This document shows positions 1 to 7,680 of a DNA stretch of 64,000 nucleotides, piece by piece. The notes beneath the pieces are model-generated. The model did no database searches. It was not told the origin of the DNA and saw only the letters and a list, made by a program, of their open reading frames with translations. Position 1 is the stretch's first letter; each line of letters starts with the position of its first letter. Both the position numbers and the translations under genes were made by a program. Source of the stretch: Companilactobacillus allii (GTDB lineage Bacteria > Bacillota > Bacilli > Lactobacillales > Lactobacillaceae); NCBI RefSeq assembly GCF_001971585.1, contig NZ_CP019323.1, forward strand, positions 920,053-984,052, in the 5' to 3' direction.

Positions 1-697
1 GATCATTGAATGAATTACCCAGTTCATTTATTTCAAGTGGACTGTCAGGAACTGTCAAGGAAGGCTGATTGGTCTCTAGATCTTGAGTTGTTTTCTTAGT
101 CTCATTAACTAGTTCCAATGTTGGTGCACTGAGACTCTTGGCTAATCTTCTAGCCCACCAAGTACCGAATCCCAAAGTTACGAAGACAACAAAGGCTATG
201 ACTATCAACAATAACAGTAAGCTCCTTAATAGATTGTTCAAACTGACCCAGAGTTGATAGGTAGTATTGTTGTTTTTTTGTGTGTAATAGAGAAATAGAC
301 CATAGCCTGGAATGTAGACCATATTTTTGTTAAAGAAAATATGTAGCTTTTTCCTAGCTAGGAATCGCTTGGATGATGGGGAAGTCATAATAACACTTTG
401 ACGTTTTAATGAAGCGGCAGTGACTGACTTGTCTTGGGTCTTGACCCGGATGAAAGAATTTTGCTTGGTGTGTCGCTCATTGGCGTTATTCCATTCAATG
501 AAGTTAGGAATACTCTCAATATTGGAGCGATTCAAGCTCATCATCAAACCTTGCGCATCCCGAGTCGTCATCATAGTTTGTTGAACGCCGACAAATGCTA
601 GAATCAACAGGCTTATCGAAAGGGTAATAATGACGACTAAGCGATTGATTCCTTGATTGATCAGCTTCTCATAAGTAGTGACATTTTTAGTCTTCAT
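1..697 (-). CDS. Sensor histidine kinase, N-terminal part (cut by window edge)
   Basis: This is the membrane sensor of a two-component system and the partner of the response regulator just upstream. The reading frame starts at an ATG at 697 and is still open at base 1, giving about 232 residues. It has a short basic N-terminus, a first membrane segment at about residues 19-38, an extracellular sensing stretch of about 110 residues, a second membrane segment at about 148-172 followed by a WWARRLAKSLSAP turn, and the beginning of a HAMP-like linker. The DHp and ATPase domains lie outside the window. The start overlaps the end of the response regulator by 11 bp, so the pair is probably translationally coupled. 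Topology resembles ArlS-type kinases, but the exact subfamily cannot be told from this fragment. Confidence 0.85.
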   Translation of the reverse strand, partial: MKTKNVTTYEKLINQGINRLVVIITLSISLLILAFVGVQQTMMTTRDAQGLMMSLNRSNIESIPNFIEWNNANERHTKQNSFIRVKTQDKSVTAASLKRQSVIMTSPSSKRFLARKKLHIFFNKNMVYIPGYGLFLYYTQKNNNTTYQLWVSLNNLLRSLLLLLIVIAFVVFVTLGFGTWWARRLAKSLSAPTLELVNETKKTTQDLETNQPSLTVPDSPLEINELGNSFND

Positions 698-1385
698 TGG
701 CTGTATCCTCAATCGAATAGCCAACACCACGAATTGTCTGGATAAGAGGTCGATCATTTTTGCCATCTATCTTGCTGCGTAGGTAGCCAACATAGACGTC
801 GACGACATTTTGTTGTCCCAAGAAATCTTCACCCCAGACGTTATCCAGTAATTCATCACGAGTGAAGACCTGATTGACGTGCTGTAGGAAGAATAACAAC
901 AAGTCATATTCACGTCTGGTCAATTGAATATTGACGTTATTTCTAACCACTTGATGAGACTTAGTATTGAGCGTTAAATCAGCGATTTGGTAAGTTTGAT
1001 CTGGCTCTGATAATTGTTCAGCACGTCTTTGGATCACACGTACTCTAGCAAGTAACTCTTCTATTTCAAAGGGTTTGGTAATATAGTCATCGGCTCCATT
1101 ATCAAGACCGGCAACTTTATCACCGACATAATCACGAGCCGTCATGATGATAACCGGTACTTGGTCATGCTTTCTAATACGACGTAATACTTCCATGCCG
1201 TCTAGTTTTGGTAACATCCAATCAAGTAAGATAAGTAATAACTCGTTTTGGTGTTCCTCATATTTCTCCATAGCTTCTAGGCCGTCATTAGCTACCACGA
1301 CATTGAAGTCCTCAAATTGTAGTTCTTTTGTTAGATAACTTGAAAGACTTAATTCATCTTCAACGATTAAAATAGTATTTTTCAT
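687..1385 (-). CDS. OmpR/PhoB-family response regulator
   Basis: A DNA-binding response regulator of 232 residues that would be phosphorylated by the overlapping histidine kinase. The receiver domain covers about residues 1-118, with the acidic pocket VED at 8-10, the phospho-acceptor Asp55 in LLDWMLPKLDG, Thr82 and Lys104 in TKPFE. The winged-helix output domain occupies about 135-228, with the LTRREYDLL and VDVYVGYLRSKID signatures of the OmpR class. I chose the ATG at 1385; the longer reading from a TTG at 1397 would use the ribosome site itself (TTGGAGG) as coding sequence. It resembles ArlR-type regulators by domain order, but the regulon cannot be read from this window. Confidence 0.93.
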   Translation of the reverse strand: MKNTILIVEDELSLSSYLTKELQFEDFNVVVANDGLEAMEKYEEHQNELLLILLDWMLPKLDGMEVLRRIRKHDQVPVIIMTARDYVGDKVAGLDNGADDYITKPFEIEELLARVRVIQRRAEQLSEPDQTYQIADLTLNTKSHQVVRNNVNIQLTRREYDLLLFFLQHVNQVFTRDELLDNVWGEDFLGQQNVVDVYVGYLRSKIDGKNDRPLIQTIRGVGYSIEDTANED

Positions 1386-1467
1386 TTGAACCTCCAAAAA
1401 GGTATTCGATGTATTTATTATAAGTGATAATCGTTTTGTTTAGATATTTTTTATTGAAATATATTAC

Positions 1468-1500
1468 TAAAAAAGGCAGTACCCAAATTGGATACTGCCT
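1468..1500 (-). terminator. Intrinsic terminator of perR
   Basis: The 8-bp stem AGGCAGTA/TACTGCCT at 1474-1481 and 1493-1500 is followed on the minus strand by a run of T. It ends the perR transcript before the two-component genes. Confidence 0.8.
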
Positions 1501-1509
1501 AATCTCGTT

Positions 1510-1968
1510 TTACTTTTTAATTCCCAATTTAACCTGACATTCAGGGCACAACCCATAAACTTCCATATGGTTGCCAGAAATCATATATCCAGAAATGTCG
1601 GCGGTCTTTTCTTCCAAGGCCTTCTCATCTTTACTGAATCCGGGATATGATACATCCACAATTTTACCACAATTGGTACATATTGCATGATAATGTGGGG
1701 TACCGAAGTAATCATAGTGGGTACTGCCATCGCCATTTTGTAATTCCACGACTAGATGATGCTCAACAAATGTATTTAAAGTGTTATAAATCGTTGATGA
1801 ACCCATATTCGGAAGATCTTTGCTCAGGCCAGATCTGATGGTTTCAACAGTAGGGTGATTATGATGACTGGCCAAATAGGCCAAGATGATATGACGCTGT
1901 GGTGTAACTCGTAATTTGTGCTCTTTTAAAACCTTCAGAGTATCCTCCATGACAGAACTATTAGCCAT
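1510..1968 (-). CDS. perR: Fur-family peroxide/metal regulator, PerR-like
   Basis: A metal-dependent repressor of 152 residues. An N-terminal winged helix (about 10-85, with RVTPQR and SSTIYNTL) is followed by a dimerisation domain. The residues that bind the regulatory metal in Bacillus PerR appear conserved: His in HPT, Asp in YDYF, both His of HYH and Asp in KIVDV. The structural zinc site is made by CTNC and CPEC. This pattern favours PerR over Fur or Zur, though family members are hard to separate without experiments. The ATG at 1968 has GGAAG upstream; a TTG six bases earlier is less likely. A Per/Fur-type box lies in its promoter region at 2002-2016, suggesting self-control. The divergent neighbours are metal transporters. 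Confidence 0.88.
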   Translation of the reverse strand: MANSSVMEDTLKVLKEHKLRVTPQRHIILAYLASHHNHPTVETIRSGLSKDLPNMGSSTIYNTLNTFVEHHLVVELQNGDGSTHYDYFGTPHYHAICTNCGKIVDVSYPGFSKDEKALEEKTADISGYMISGNHMEVYGLCPECQVKLGIKK

Positions 1969-2001
1969 AAGCAATCTTCCTTTCTACTATTTATCATTAA
2001 A

Positions 2002-2016
2002 TTAGAATCATTACAA
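2002..2016. promoter_or_regulatory. Per/Fur-type operator
   Basis: TTAGAATCATTACAA is a 7-1-7 inverted repeat that differs from the Per-box consensus TTATAATNATTATAA by one base in each half. It lies 34-48 bp upstream of the perR start, in the gap shared with the divergent transporter genes. Confidence 0.65.
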
Positions 2017-2068
2017 TGTAAGTATAGTACTTTTGTATTGAGAATATCAATTAATGTTTACTTATGTA

Positions 2069-2083
2069 GCCAACGCTATTGGC
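2069..2083. promoter_or_regulatory. Inverted repeat upstream of the VIT pair
   Basis: GCCAA-CGCTA-TTGGC is a perfect 5-bp inverted repeat flanked by GTTTACTT and AAGTTTAC. It is a possible second operator for the transporter operon; no regulator can be assigned from the sequence. Confidence 0.3.
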
Positions 2084-2186
2084 AACTTGTAAGTTTACTT
2101 TTTTCTGAAAAAGGTTTAATATGTATTCGTTAGTAAGTAAGAACCATTCCAAGATAGAAACGATTACAGATTAAGGAGTGAGGAAG

Positions 2187-2876
2187 ATGCAAAAGAAAAA
2201 GAAGAACAGAAGCCTTGCTGAAAAGATAAATGTCATGCGTGCTAGTGTTATGGGTGCTAATGATGGCATTGTTTCAGTTGCCGGTATCGTTATTGGTGTA
2301 GCTGGTGCCAGAAGTAGTAATTATGCGATTTTCCTAGCCGGTATTGCTGGTATGCTTGCTGGGACCATCTCGATGGCAATGGGTGAGTGGGTCTCTGTTA
2401 GTACCCAACGTGACAGTGAACGTCGTGCAATTGAGAAGGAGTCAGCAGCACTTGATGGCAATTACGATAGAGAATTTGAATTCATCAAGAACAAGTATCA
2501 ATCGACCGGGATTTCTTCTGATTTGGCATTAAAGGCCACCAAAGAAATGATGAGTGATGATTCACTTGATGTTGCAGTCCGTGAAAGATATGGATTCAAT
2601 CCCAAAGAACACACCAGTGCCATTGCCGCAGCGTTGGCATCAATGATTTCATTTCCAACTGGCTCGATTCTGCCATTATTATCAATAACCCTGTTTCCAA
2701 GTAATATTAAGATTGTCGCAACCGTAGTTGCAGTGATCATTGCTTTGACAGTGACAGGCTATACAGCCGCAGCTTTAGGCAACGCTAATAGACTAAAGGC
2801 CGTATTCAGAAATGTTCTATCAGGATTATTAACAATGCTTGTAACTTATTTAATAGGATCGCTATTCGCACACTAA
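2187..2876 (+). CDS. VIT1/CCC1-family iron/manganese transporter
   Basis: A membrane transporter of 229 residues of the VIT1/CCC1 family, which moves ferrous iron or manganese, usually out of the cytosol. The family layout is visible: an amphipathic N-terminus leading into VMGANDGIVSVAGIVIGVAG (first membrane helix), a second helix ending in SMAMGEWVSVSTQRDSE, a charged cytosolic metal-binding loop at about 75-135 rich in Glu, and three C-terminal helices. The ATG at 2187 is preceded by AAGGAGTGAGGAAG; a GTG nine bases upstream would overlap this ribosome site. It forms an operon with a paralogue 16 bp downstream. Position opposite a PerR-like regulator fits a role in metal or oxidative balance. 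Confidence 0.9.
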   Translation: MQKKKKNRSLAEKINVMRASVMGANDGIVSVAGIVIGVAGARSSNYAIFLAGIAGMLAGTISMAMGEWVSVSTQRDSERRAIEKESAALDGNYDREFEFIKNKYQSTGISSDLALKATKEMMSDDSLDVAVRERYGFNPKEHTSAIAAALASMISFPTGSILPLLSITLFPSNIKIVATVVAVIIALTVTGYTAAALGNANRLKAVFRNVLSGLLTMLVTYLIGSLFAH

Positions 2877-2892
2877 GGATGTGACAAGATTG

Positions 2893-3594
2893 ATGAAAGC
2901 AGTAAATGTTGCAAAATCAAAAAAGCAAAAGAAAACAATGGCAGAACGTTCCAACACACTACGTGCCGGAGTTTTAGGATCAAATGATGGAATCTTAACA
3001 GTTGTTGGTGTGTTATTTTCAGTAGCCGTCGCAACAACGAATCAGTTCACAATTTTTATTGCCGGCTTGTCCGATCTTCTAGCATGTGCTTTTTCAATGG
3101 CTTCTGGCGAATACGCTTCAGTTAGCTCCCAAAAGGATACAGAAAAAGCAGCTATTGAAAAAGAACGTGAACTAATCAAGACAGACTTTGCAGGCGAAGT
3201 TCAAGCAGTGGCAGACTTCTACGTAAAACGTGGTGTTACCGAGAATACATCAAAAGAAATTGCAGAAGAATTGATGAAAAAAAATGCCCTAGCTACCGTA
3301 GTCAAAGTTAAATATGACCTAGACTTAGGACACTATATGAGCCCATGGGATGCAGCATTTTCATCACTAGTGGCAGCATCTTCAGGTGGTATATTCCCAT
3401 TAGTAGCAATGACTCTTCTACCAGTTTCACTACAATGGCCAGGAACAATACTAGCCGTAACCTTGTCAGTAGCATTGACAGGATTCTTGAGTGCCAAATT
3501 AGGCGACGGGTTAGTTAAAACAGCTATTATTAGGAATGTTATTGTTGGTATTATTACTATGATTATCCATTATTCCGTTGGATTGATGTTATAA
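2893..3594 (+). CDS. VIT1/CCC1-family iron/manganese transporter (paralogue)
   Basis: The second of two tandem VIT-family transporters, 233 residues. It has the same plan as its neighbour: GVLGSNDGILTVVGVLFSVA as first helix, SMASGEYASVSSQKDTE after the second, an acidic cytosolic loop and three C-terminal helices. The two proteins are clearly different in sequence, so this is not a recent duplication; such pairs may work as a heteromer, which is an inference. The start is uncertain: a GTG at 2881, a TTG at 2890 and the ATG at 2893 are in frame. AAGGA at 2875-2879 lies rather far from the ATG. A long hairpin element begins 8 bp after the stop. Confidence 0.88.
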   Translation: MKAVNVAKSKKQKKTMAERSNTLRAGVLGSNDGILTVVGVLFSVAVATTNQFTIFIAGLSDLLACAFSMASGEYASVSSQKDTEKAAIEKERELIKTDFAGEVQAVADFYVKRGVTENTSKEIAEELMKKNALATVVKVKYDLDLGHYMSPWDAAFSSLVAASSGGIFPLVAMTLLPVSLQWPGTILAVTLSVALTGFLSAKLGDGLVKTAIIRNVIVGIITMIIHYSVGLML

Positions 3595-3601
3595 AATCAG
3601 A

Positions 3602-3712
3602 GCGATACAATTCACGGGAATTTCCGAGCATTAACACAAAAAATGACGATCAACACGAAAGTGTTGACCGCCATTTTTAGCGTTAAGCGGAAGAAATTGT
3701 GAATTGTATCGC
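3602..3712 (+). repeat. 3'-end long hairpin element E1
   Basis: The outer arms GCGATACAATTCAC (3602-3615) and GTGAATTGTATCGC (3699-3712) are perfect complements. The interior has the family motifs TTCCGAGCATTAAC and GTTAAGCGGAAGAAATT around a central stem with CAACACGAAAGTGTTG. The arm starts 7 bp after the VIT paralogue stop. The right flank is GTTTCAGCAAGTTTGAGG. Confidence 0.9.
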
Positions 3713-3900
3713 GTTTCAGCAAGTTTGAGGATAAAAAAGAAAAGAACAAATTTTTTTACCTGAAAAAATCAAGAAGAGAAGAAATTGTGAATTGTATCGC
3801 GTTTCAGCAAGTTTGAGGATAAGAGAGAGGCAAGGTATGAATTCATTTCCTGGAAAAAGGAAGAAGAGAAGAAACCATGTTTTGAATCGCGTTTCAGCAA
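3713..3900 (+). repeat. Tail repeats of element E1
   Basis: The right part of E1 (AAGAAATTGTGAATTGTATCGC followed by the CAGCAAGTTTGAGGATAA tail) recurs once almost exactly near 3780-3822. A more decayed copy follows at about 3868-3900 (TTTTGAATCGCGTTTCAGCAA). The first copy keeps the private word of E1. Confidence 0.8.
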
Positions 3901-3984
3901 CCAATAAAAATCAAGAAATCATGTAGCAATCCCAATTGCATGCTATCCTATAATAGTAGACTATAGAAAAATTGGTAATAAAAA

Positions 3985-4818
3985 ATGAACAAAGATAAAT
4001 TAAAAAGATTCCTAAACAGCCAGGGATTTTTCAAGTGCCCCAATTGTGGCGAGAAACTATCATTAAATAATACTAGCTTAGTTTGTGCCAACAATCATAA
4101 CTTCGACATTTCTAAATATGGCTATGTGAATTTCTTGTTAAATATGAAGCAACAAAAGAACTATGACAAAGATAACTTCGAAAACCGTGGCCTCATTTTG
4201 AAAGATGGATTGTATGATCATATATTAAATAATCTGACCAATATTATTTCAAATCTTCCCATTGAAACAATTCTGGATACGGGATGTGGAGAAGGATATT
4301 ATTCTCGTGAAATTCATAAATCACTTGATAAACAAATGCTGGCGTTTGATATATCAAAGGACTCAATTCAACAAGCTGCTAAAAATGATCAAGGAAACTC
4401 TGTTAAATGGTTTGTTGGTGATTTAGCACAATTACCCATTCAAGATAGCAGTGTTGACTGTATCTTGGATATATTCTCTCCAGCGAATTACAGTGAATTT
4501 CATCGTATCTTAAAGGATAAAGGGTATTTGATCAAAGTCATTCCAGGCGAAAATCATGTGATTGAATTACGTAAGCAAGCTAGTGAATTTCTCAGAAGTG
4601 ACAGTTATTCAAATCAGCGTGTACGCGAATACTTTGAAGAGCATTTTGATGTGGTTGATGAGATAAATGCTACTAAAACTTACGATGTGTCAAAAGAAGT
4701 GCGTGATGCGTTCATTCAGATGACACCCTTGTTGTTCAATGTTGATAAAACAAAGGTTAATTGGGAAGAAATTGATCAAATCACAGTTGATTCTAAGATT
4801 CTAATCGGTAAGGCTTAG
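3985..4818 (+). CDS. rlmA: 23S rRNA guanine-N1 methyltransferase, RlmA family
   Basis: A 277-residue methyltransferase of the RlmA/TlrB family, which uses S-adenosylmethionine to methylate N1 of a guanine in domain II of 23S rRNA. An N-terminal zinc finger (CPNC with a later C and H, about residues 18-38) is typical of this family. It is followed by a Rossmann-like domain with the cofactor motif ILDTGCGEGYY at about 95-105 and motif DCILDIFSPAN near 160. The ATG at 3985 gives the usual family length. A gene-end partial repeat lies directly after the stop. RlmA(I) and RlmA(II) cannot be separated with certainty here. Confidence 0.86.
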   Translation: MNKDKLKRFLNSQGFFKCPNCGEKLSLNNTSLVCANNHNFDISKYGYVNFLLNMKQQKNYDKDNFENRGLILKDGLYDHILNNLTNIISNLPIETILDTGCGEGYYSREIHKSLDKQMLAFDISKDSIQQAAKNDQGNSVKWFVGDLAQLPIQDSSVDCILDIFSPANYSEFHRILKDKGYLIKVIPGENHVIELRKQASEFLRSDSYSNQRVREYFEEHFDVVDEINATKTYDVSKEVRDAFIQMTPLLFNVDKTKVNWEEIDQITVDSKILIGKA

Positions 4819-4853
4819 CACCTCGAATGTCCCGTTCTTGAAGTGCTCTAAAC
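4818..4853 (-). repeat. Partial hairpin element, variant B (half copy)
   Basis: Read on the minus strand, AGAGCACTTCAAGAAC followed by GGGACATTCGAG repeats the 5' half of element E18 but with a different word after AGAGC. It has no matching 3' half. It appears to be a truncated copy lying between the two convergent genes. Confidence 0.55.
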
Positions 4854-4961
4854 GCAATAACCAAGAACACATACTCCGCTTACTACGAATATGTAATGCA
4901 CTACTTCGTAGCACCTCACATATTCTAGGTAATGCTCGAATGTCCCGTTCTTGGTTATTGC
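4854..4961 (-). repeat. 3'-end long hairpin element E18 (variant B)
   Basis: The arms GCAATAACCAAGAAC (4854-4868) and GTTCTTGGTTATTGC (4947-4961) are perfect 15-bp complements. The interior differs from the main family (GGGACATTCGAGCATT and GTAAGCGGAG on the minus strand) but keeps the GAGCATT and TAAGCGGA landmarks. The arm begins 2 bp after the stop of the CsoR-like gene. Confidence 0.8.
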
Positions 4962-4962
4962 T

Positions 4963-5235
4963 CTATTTTGTTTTCATCATCAAATCTAATGATCCCTGTA
5001 AATCTTTTAACTGTTGTTCGTCGACACAATTAACATTTTTGCGAATATTTTGAGCGATTACTAGTTTCATGGCTTTATCGACTCCAGATTTTACAGCTGA
5101 TAGTTGAACTAAGACGTCGTCACAGGATCTATTATCTTCCATCATTTTTAGGATTCCGTCTAATTGACCGCGGGATCTTTTTAGTTGGCTGGTTATTTTT
5201 TTGCTGGCTTGTTCTTCTTCGATAGTTTGAGACAT
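4963..5235 (-). CDS. CsoR/FrmR-family transcriptional repressor
   Basis: An all-helical repressor of 90 residues. The family core is clear: KRSRGQLDGILKMMEDNRSCDDVLVQLSAVKSGVDKA is spread over residues about 19-57. The first conserved Cys (in RSCDD) is present. The His and second Cys that bind Cu(I) in CsoR appear replaced by Asn (AQNIRKN), and a Cys occurs three residues later, in VNC. This argues against copper sensing and leaves a thiol-based sensor (CstR-like persulfide sensing) as a possibility. The ATG at 5235 has AGGAGG upstream. It diverges from a thioredoxin gene, and GC-tract operators precede both promoters, so self-control and control of trx are likely. Confidence 0.85.
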   Translation of the reverse strand: MSQTIEEEQASKKITSQLKRSRGQLDGILKMMEDNRSCDDVLVQLSAVKSGVDKAMKLVIAQNIRKNVNCVDEQQLKDLQGSLDLMMKTK

Positions 5236-5269
5236 AAGTGCCTCCTGAGTTTATTTATTAGTGTAATTA

Positions 5270-5283
5270 TACCTAGTGGGGTA
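5270..5283. promoter_or_regulatory. CsoR-family operator, csoR side
   Basis: TACCTAGTGGGGTA is an imperfect match to the G/C-tract palindrome used by CsoR-family repressors (TACCCC..GGGGTA). It lies 35-48 bp upstream of the repressor start. Confidence 0.65.
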
Positions 5284-5347
5284 GTGTACTTCAAATTATA
5301 TGCTGTAATAGCTTATATTTGGCCAAATCAAAATATTTGATTAGTAT

Positions 5348-5361
5348 TACCCTAGGGGGTA
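5348..5361. promoter_or_regulatory. CsoR-family operator, thioredoxin side
   Basis: TACCCTAGGGGGTA is a near-perfect CsoR-type palindrome, 45-58 bp upstream of the thioredoxin start. Together with the site at 5270 it links the regulator to trx. Confidence 0.7.
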
Positions 5362-5405
5362 TATTGTTAATTGAAAATGAAAAGTGATATATAAGGAGAA
5401 TTCAT

Positions 5406-5729
5406 ATGAGTAATATCAAAGAAATTAGTGACGCAACTTATAATGATCAAACAAATACAGGATTGGTAATTACTGATTTTAACGCAGACTGGTGTCCACC
5501 ATGTAAAATGATGAATCCAATTCTTGAAAAGTTATCATCAAAGGATGAATTAGGCGATAAGATCAAGTTCACATCAATGAATGTTGATCATAATCCACAG
5601 ACCCCTGATAACTTCGGTATTCAAGGAATTCCTACATTTATTATCAAAAAAGATGGTAATGTTGTCGGACGTTTGGTTGGTTATCAACCAGAAGAGAAGT
5701 TCCGTGCAGCATTAGCACAATATATGTAG
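5406..5729 (+). CDS. Thioredoxin-family protein with WCPPC active site
   Basis: A cytosolic thioredoxin-fold protein of 107 residues. The redox motif ADWCPPC lies at about residues 28-34 and the cis-proline loop GIPTF at about 77-81. The second residue between the cysteines is Pro rather than Gly (WCPPC instead of WCGPC), which usually alters redox potential. No signal peptide is present, so it acts in the cytosol. The ATG at 5406 follows AAGGAGA. It is divergent from, and probably repressed by, the CsoR-family regulator, which would make it part of a thiol or sulfide stress response. A hairpin element starts directly after the stop. Confidence 0.9.
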   Translation: MSNIKEISDATYNDQTNTGLVITDFNADWCPPCKMMNPILEKLSSKDELGDKIKFTSMNVDHNPQTPDNFGIQGIPTFIIKKDGNVVGRLVGYQPEEKFRAALAQYM

Positions 5730-5730
5730 A

Positions 5731-5841
5731 GCGTGACAAAACACGTTCAGTTTTCGAGTATAATGCAAAATAAGTAGACATCCACGCAAGTGGACGTCTA
5801 CTTATTTTTTATTAAACGGAGAAAATTGTGTTTTGGCACGC
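5731..5841 (+). repeat. 3'-end long hairpin element E2
   Basis: The arms GCGTGACAAAACAC (5731-5744) and GTGTTTTGGCACGC (5828-5841) match at 13 of 14 positions. The interior is a subtype with TTTCGAGTATAATGCAAAATAAG and a central stem TAGACATCCACGCAAGTGGACGTCTA. The right flank is GTTTCACTGCAAACTTGAG. It abuts the trx stop codon. Confidence 0.88.
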
Positions 5842-5960
5842 GTTTCACTGCAAACTTGAGTAGAAAAAAGTTATGTCATAATCCTTTTTTTATTAAACGG
5901 AGAAAGTTACGCTTTTTCACTGCAAGTTTGAGTAGAAAAGGAAGTTTGTCACAACTTTTA
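5842..5960 (+). repeat. Decayed tail copy of element E2
   Basis: TTTTTTATTAAACGGAGAAA and GCTTTTTCACTGCAAGTTTG at about 5884-5935 repeat the right half of E2 and its tail in degenerate form. The region holds no other feature. Confidence 0.55.
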
Positions 5961-5975
5961 TTTTAGTTTAAAAAT

Positions 5976-7004
5976 CTAAAATGTATTATCAGTGTAATAG
6001 GTAGTATCTAATCCATTAGTGTCATAGTCAGTATTGTCAGGATCTTTGAAATAAGCTGAATTTAACTTATTCAACTTGGTTTCTGTATTGTTCAGTGTCT
6101 TCTTACTCAATCCTAGATTGGCACGTAACTTATCAGATGCCGATTGCATGACCTCGGTAGGTAGTATCTGATATGAGCTACCATTGATCCAAGCAGATTG
6201 ACCTTGTAACTGTTTAGTAGTCAATTTCTTACCGGCACTATGATACTTAATAGGGAATTTCTCCATTTGAGAATCGGTCAAATCAGAATCTACATCTGGG
6301 CCTAACTTGGTGATCAAATCAGGTAGTTTAACCAAGTACTTGGGTTGTTCTAGTTTCTTTGTGACAGCCTTTAGGACTTGCTGCTGTCTGATTTGTCTAC
6401 CATAATCTCCACGTGGATCTTGATAACGCATACGAACGTAACTAAGTGCTTGTTTACCATTCAAGTGATGAGTTCCTTTTGGTATAGTAATACCGTCATA
6501 ACTAACTTTGATAGGTGTAGTAACGGTAACACCGCCAACGAAGTTAACGGCCTTCTCTAAAGCACCCATATTGATAGCGACACTGTAGTCAACCGGTATA
6601 CCAAGTAGCTTACTTACAGTTTTCTTAGCCATATCAGATTTACCAATATTGTAGGCAGCGTTTATTTTTTGAACGTTCTTTTGTTTCTTACCAGCTCCGA
6701 CAATCTCAGCCATTGTATCTCTAGGAATAGAGTACATCACTGATTTATGCGTCTTGGGATTTAGGGTTATGATCATCATGGTATCAGAATTACCACGATC
6801 GATTCTACCATCGGCACCAGTGTCAGCGCCTAGTAAAAGGATCGAGATGGGCTTTCCAGTGTTGATTTTGTCAGATACACTGGTAGAGTTTGAGTCCACT
6901 GAATCCAGTGCCTTTTTACCTTGATAGATATAAATGCCTAGTGCTACGGCAATAACAGCCAATAATGCTACAATAACAATTACAATTCTCTTAAAAATTT
7001 TCAT
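5976..7004 (-). CDS. LytR-CpsA-Psr (LCP) family cell-wall glycopolymer ligase
   Basis: A membrane-anchored extracellular enzyme of 342 residues that attaches teichoic acid or other glycopolymers to peptidoglycan. One N-terminal membrane helix (KIFKRIVIVIVALLAVIAVA) is followed by the LCP domain at about 45-200. Its diagnostic stretches are ILLLGADTGADGR, YSIPRDTMAEI and YVRMRYQDPRGDYGRQIRQQ, which carry the Arg and Asp residues for the lipid pyrophosphate and metal. The ATG at 7004 has GGAG upstream; the longer reading from 7052 has no ribosome site. It stands alone, so its polymer substrate cannot be named. Confidence 0.9.
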   Translation of the reverse strand: MKIFKRIVIVIVALLAVIAVALGIYIYQGKKALDSVDSNSTSVSDKINTGKPISILLLGADTGADGRIDRGNSDTMMIITLNPKTHKSVMYSIPRDTMAEIVGAGKKQKNVQKINAAYNIGKSDMAKKTVSKLLGIPVDYSVAINMGALEKAVNFVGGVTVTTPIKVSYDGITIPKGTHHLNGKQALSYVRMRYQDPRGDYGRQIRQQQVLKAVTKKLEQPKYLVKLPDLITKLGPDVDSDLTDSQMEKFPIKYHSAGKKLTTKQLQGQSAWINGSSYQILPTEVMQSASDKLRANLGLSKKTLNNTETKLNKLNSAYFKDPDNTDYDTNGLDTTYYTDNTF

Positions 7005-7143
7005 TATATTCTCCAAAGACCACGTATTTGTGAATGTATATATTGTAATCATAAGTACTTAATAATGTAAAGTAATAATTAATCTTTACAAATTTCATGG
7101 CTATTGTATTATCTTTTTAATTTAAAGACAAAGAGGTTGCACT

Positions 7144-7566
7144 ATGAAGAAAATATACTTTATTTGTACCGGTAATTCCTGTCGTTCTCAAATGGCAGAG
7201 GGTTTCGCCAAGAAATATCTCCCTGACTGGGAAGTCCGTAGCGCAGGCGTTGAAGTCCACGGATTGAACCCAAAGGCTGTTGAAGTTATGGCTGAAAAAG
7301 GAATCGATATTTCTCATAATACATCTGATTTAATAGATCCAGAATACTTCAATAAATGTGACTTTGTAGTGACACTTTGTGGCGATGCACGCGACAGATG
7401 TCCTAGAGTACCTAGTGGTGTCACACATTTGCACTGGGGATTAAATGATCCGGCAAAAGCTTCTGGTAGTGATGTAGACATTTTGAATGTATTTCGTGAA
7501 GTAAGAGACAAACTTGAGCATAAAGTAGATTGCTTCAGCAAGAATACCCATAATATAGGTAATTAA
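7144..7566 (+). CDS. arsC: Arsenate reductase (thioredoxin-coupled) / low-MW protein tyrosine phosphatase fold
   Basis: A cytosolic protein of 140 residues with the low-molecular-weight phosphatase fold. The P-loop CTGNSCR (Cys8 to Arg14) and the redox pair Cys79/Cys86 in [10 protein letters not shown] match the three cysteines of Bacillus-type ArsC, which reduces arsenate and is recycled by thioredoxin. Asp102 in NDPAKA is the general acid. The full cysteine triad separates it from plain phosphatases. There is no arsR or arsB beside it. The ATG at 7144 follows AGAGG. Confidence 0.85.
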   Translation: MKKIYFICTGNSCRSQMAEGFAKKYLPDWEVRSAGVEVHGLNPKAVEVMAEKGIDISHNTSDLIDPEYFNKCDFVVTLCGDARDRCPRVPSGVTHLHWGLNDPAKASGSDVDILNVFREVRDKLEHKVDCFSKNTHNIGN

Positions 7567-7680
7567 ATTGAGAAAAATTGTTACTTTTGTCACAAGGGGT
7601 TTTCTCTCGAACTGCAAAGTGTTATTCTAGTCTGTGGAGAATGAAAACGTTTGCAGCAATTTAACCGGGGAGATGATCTT

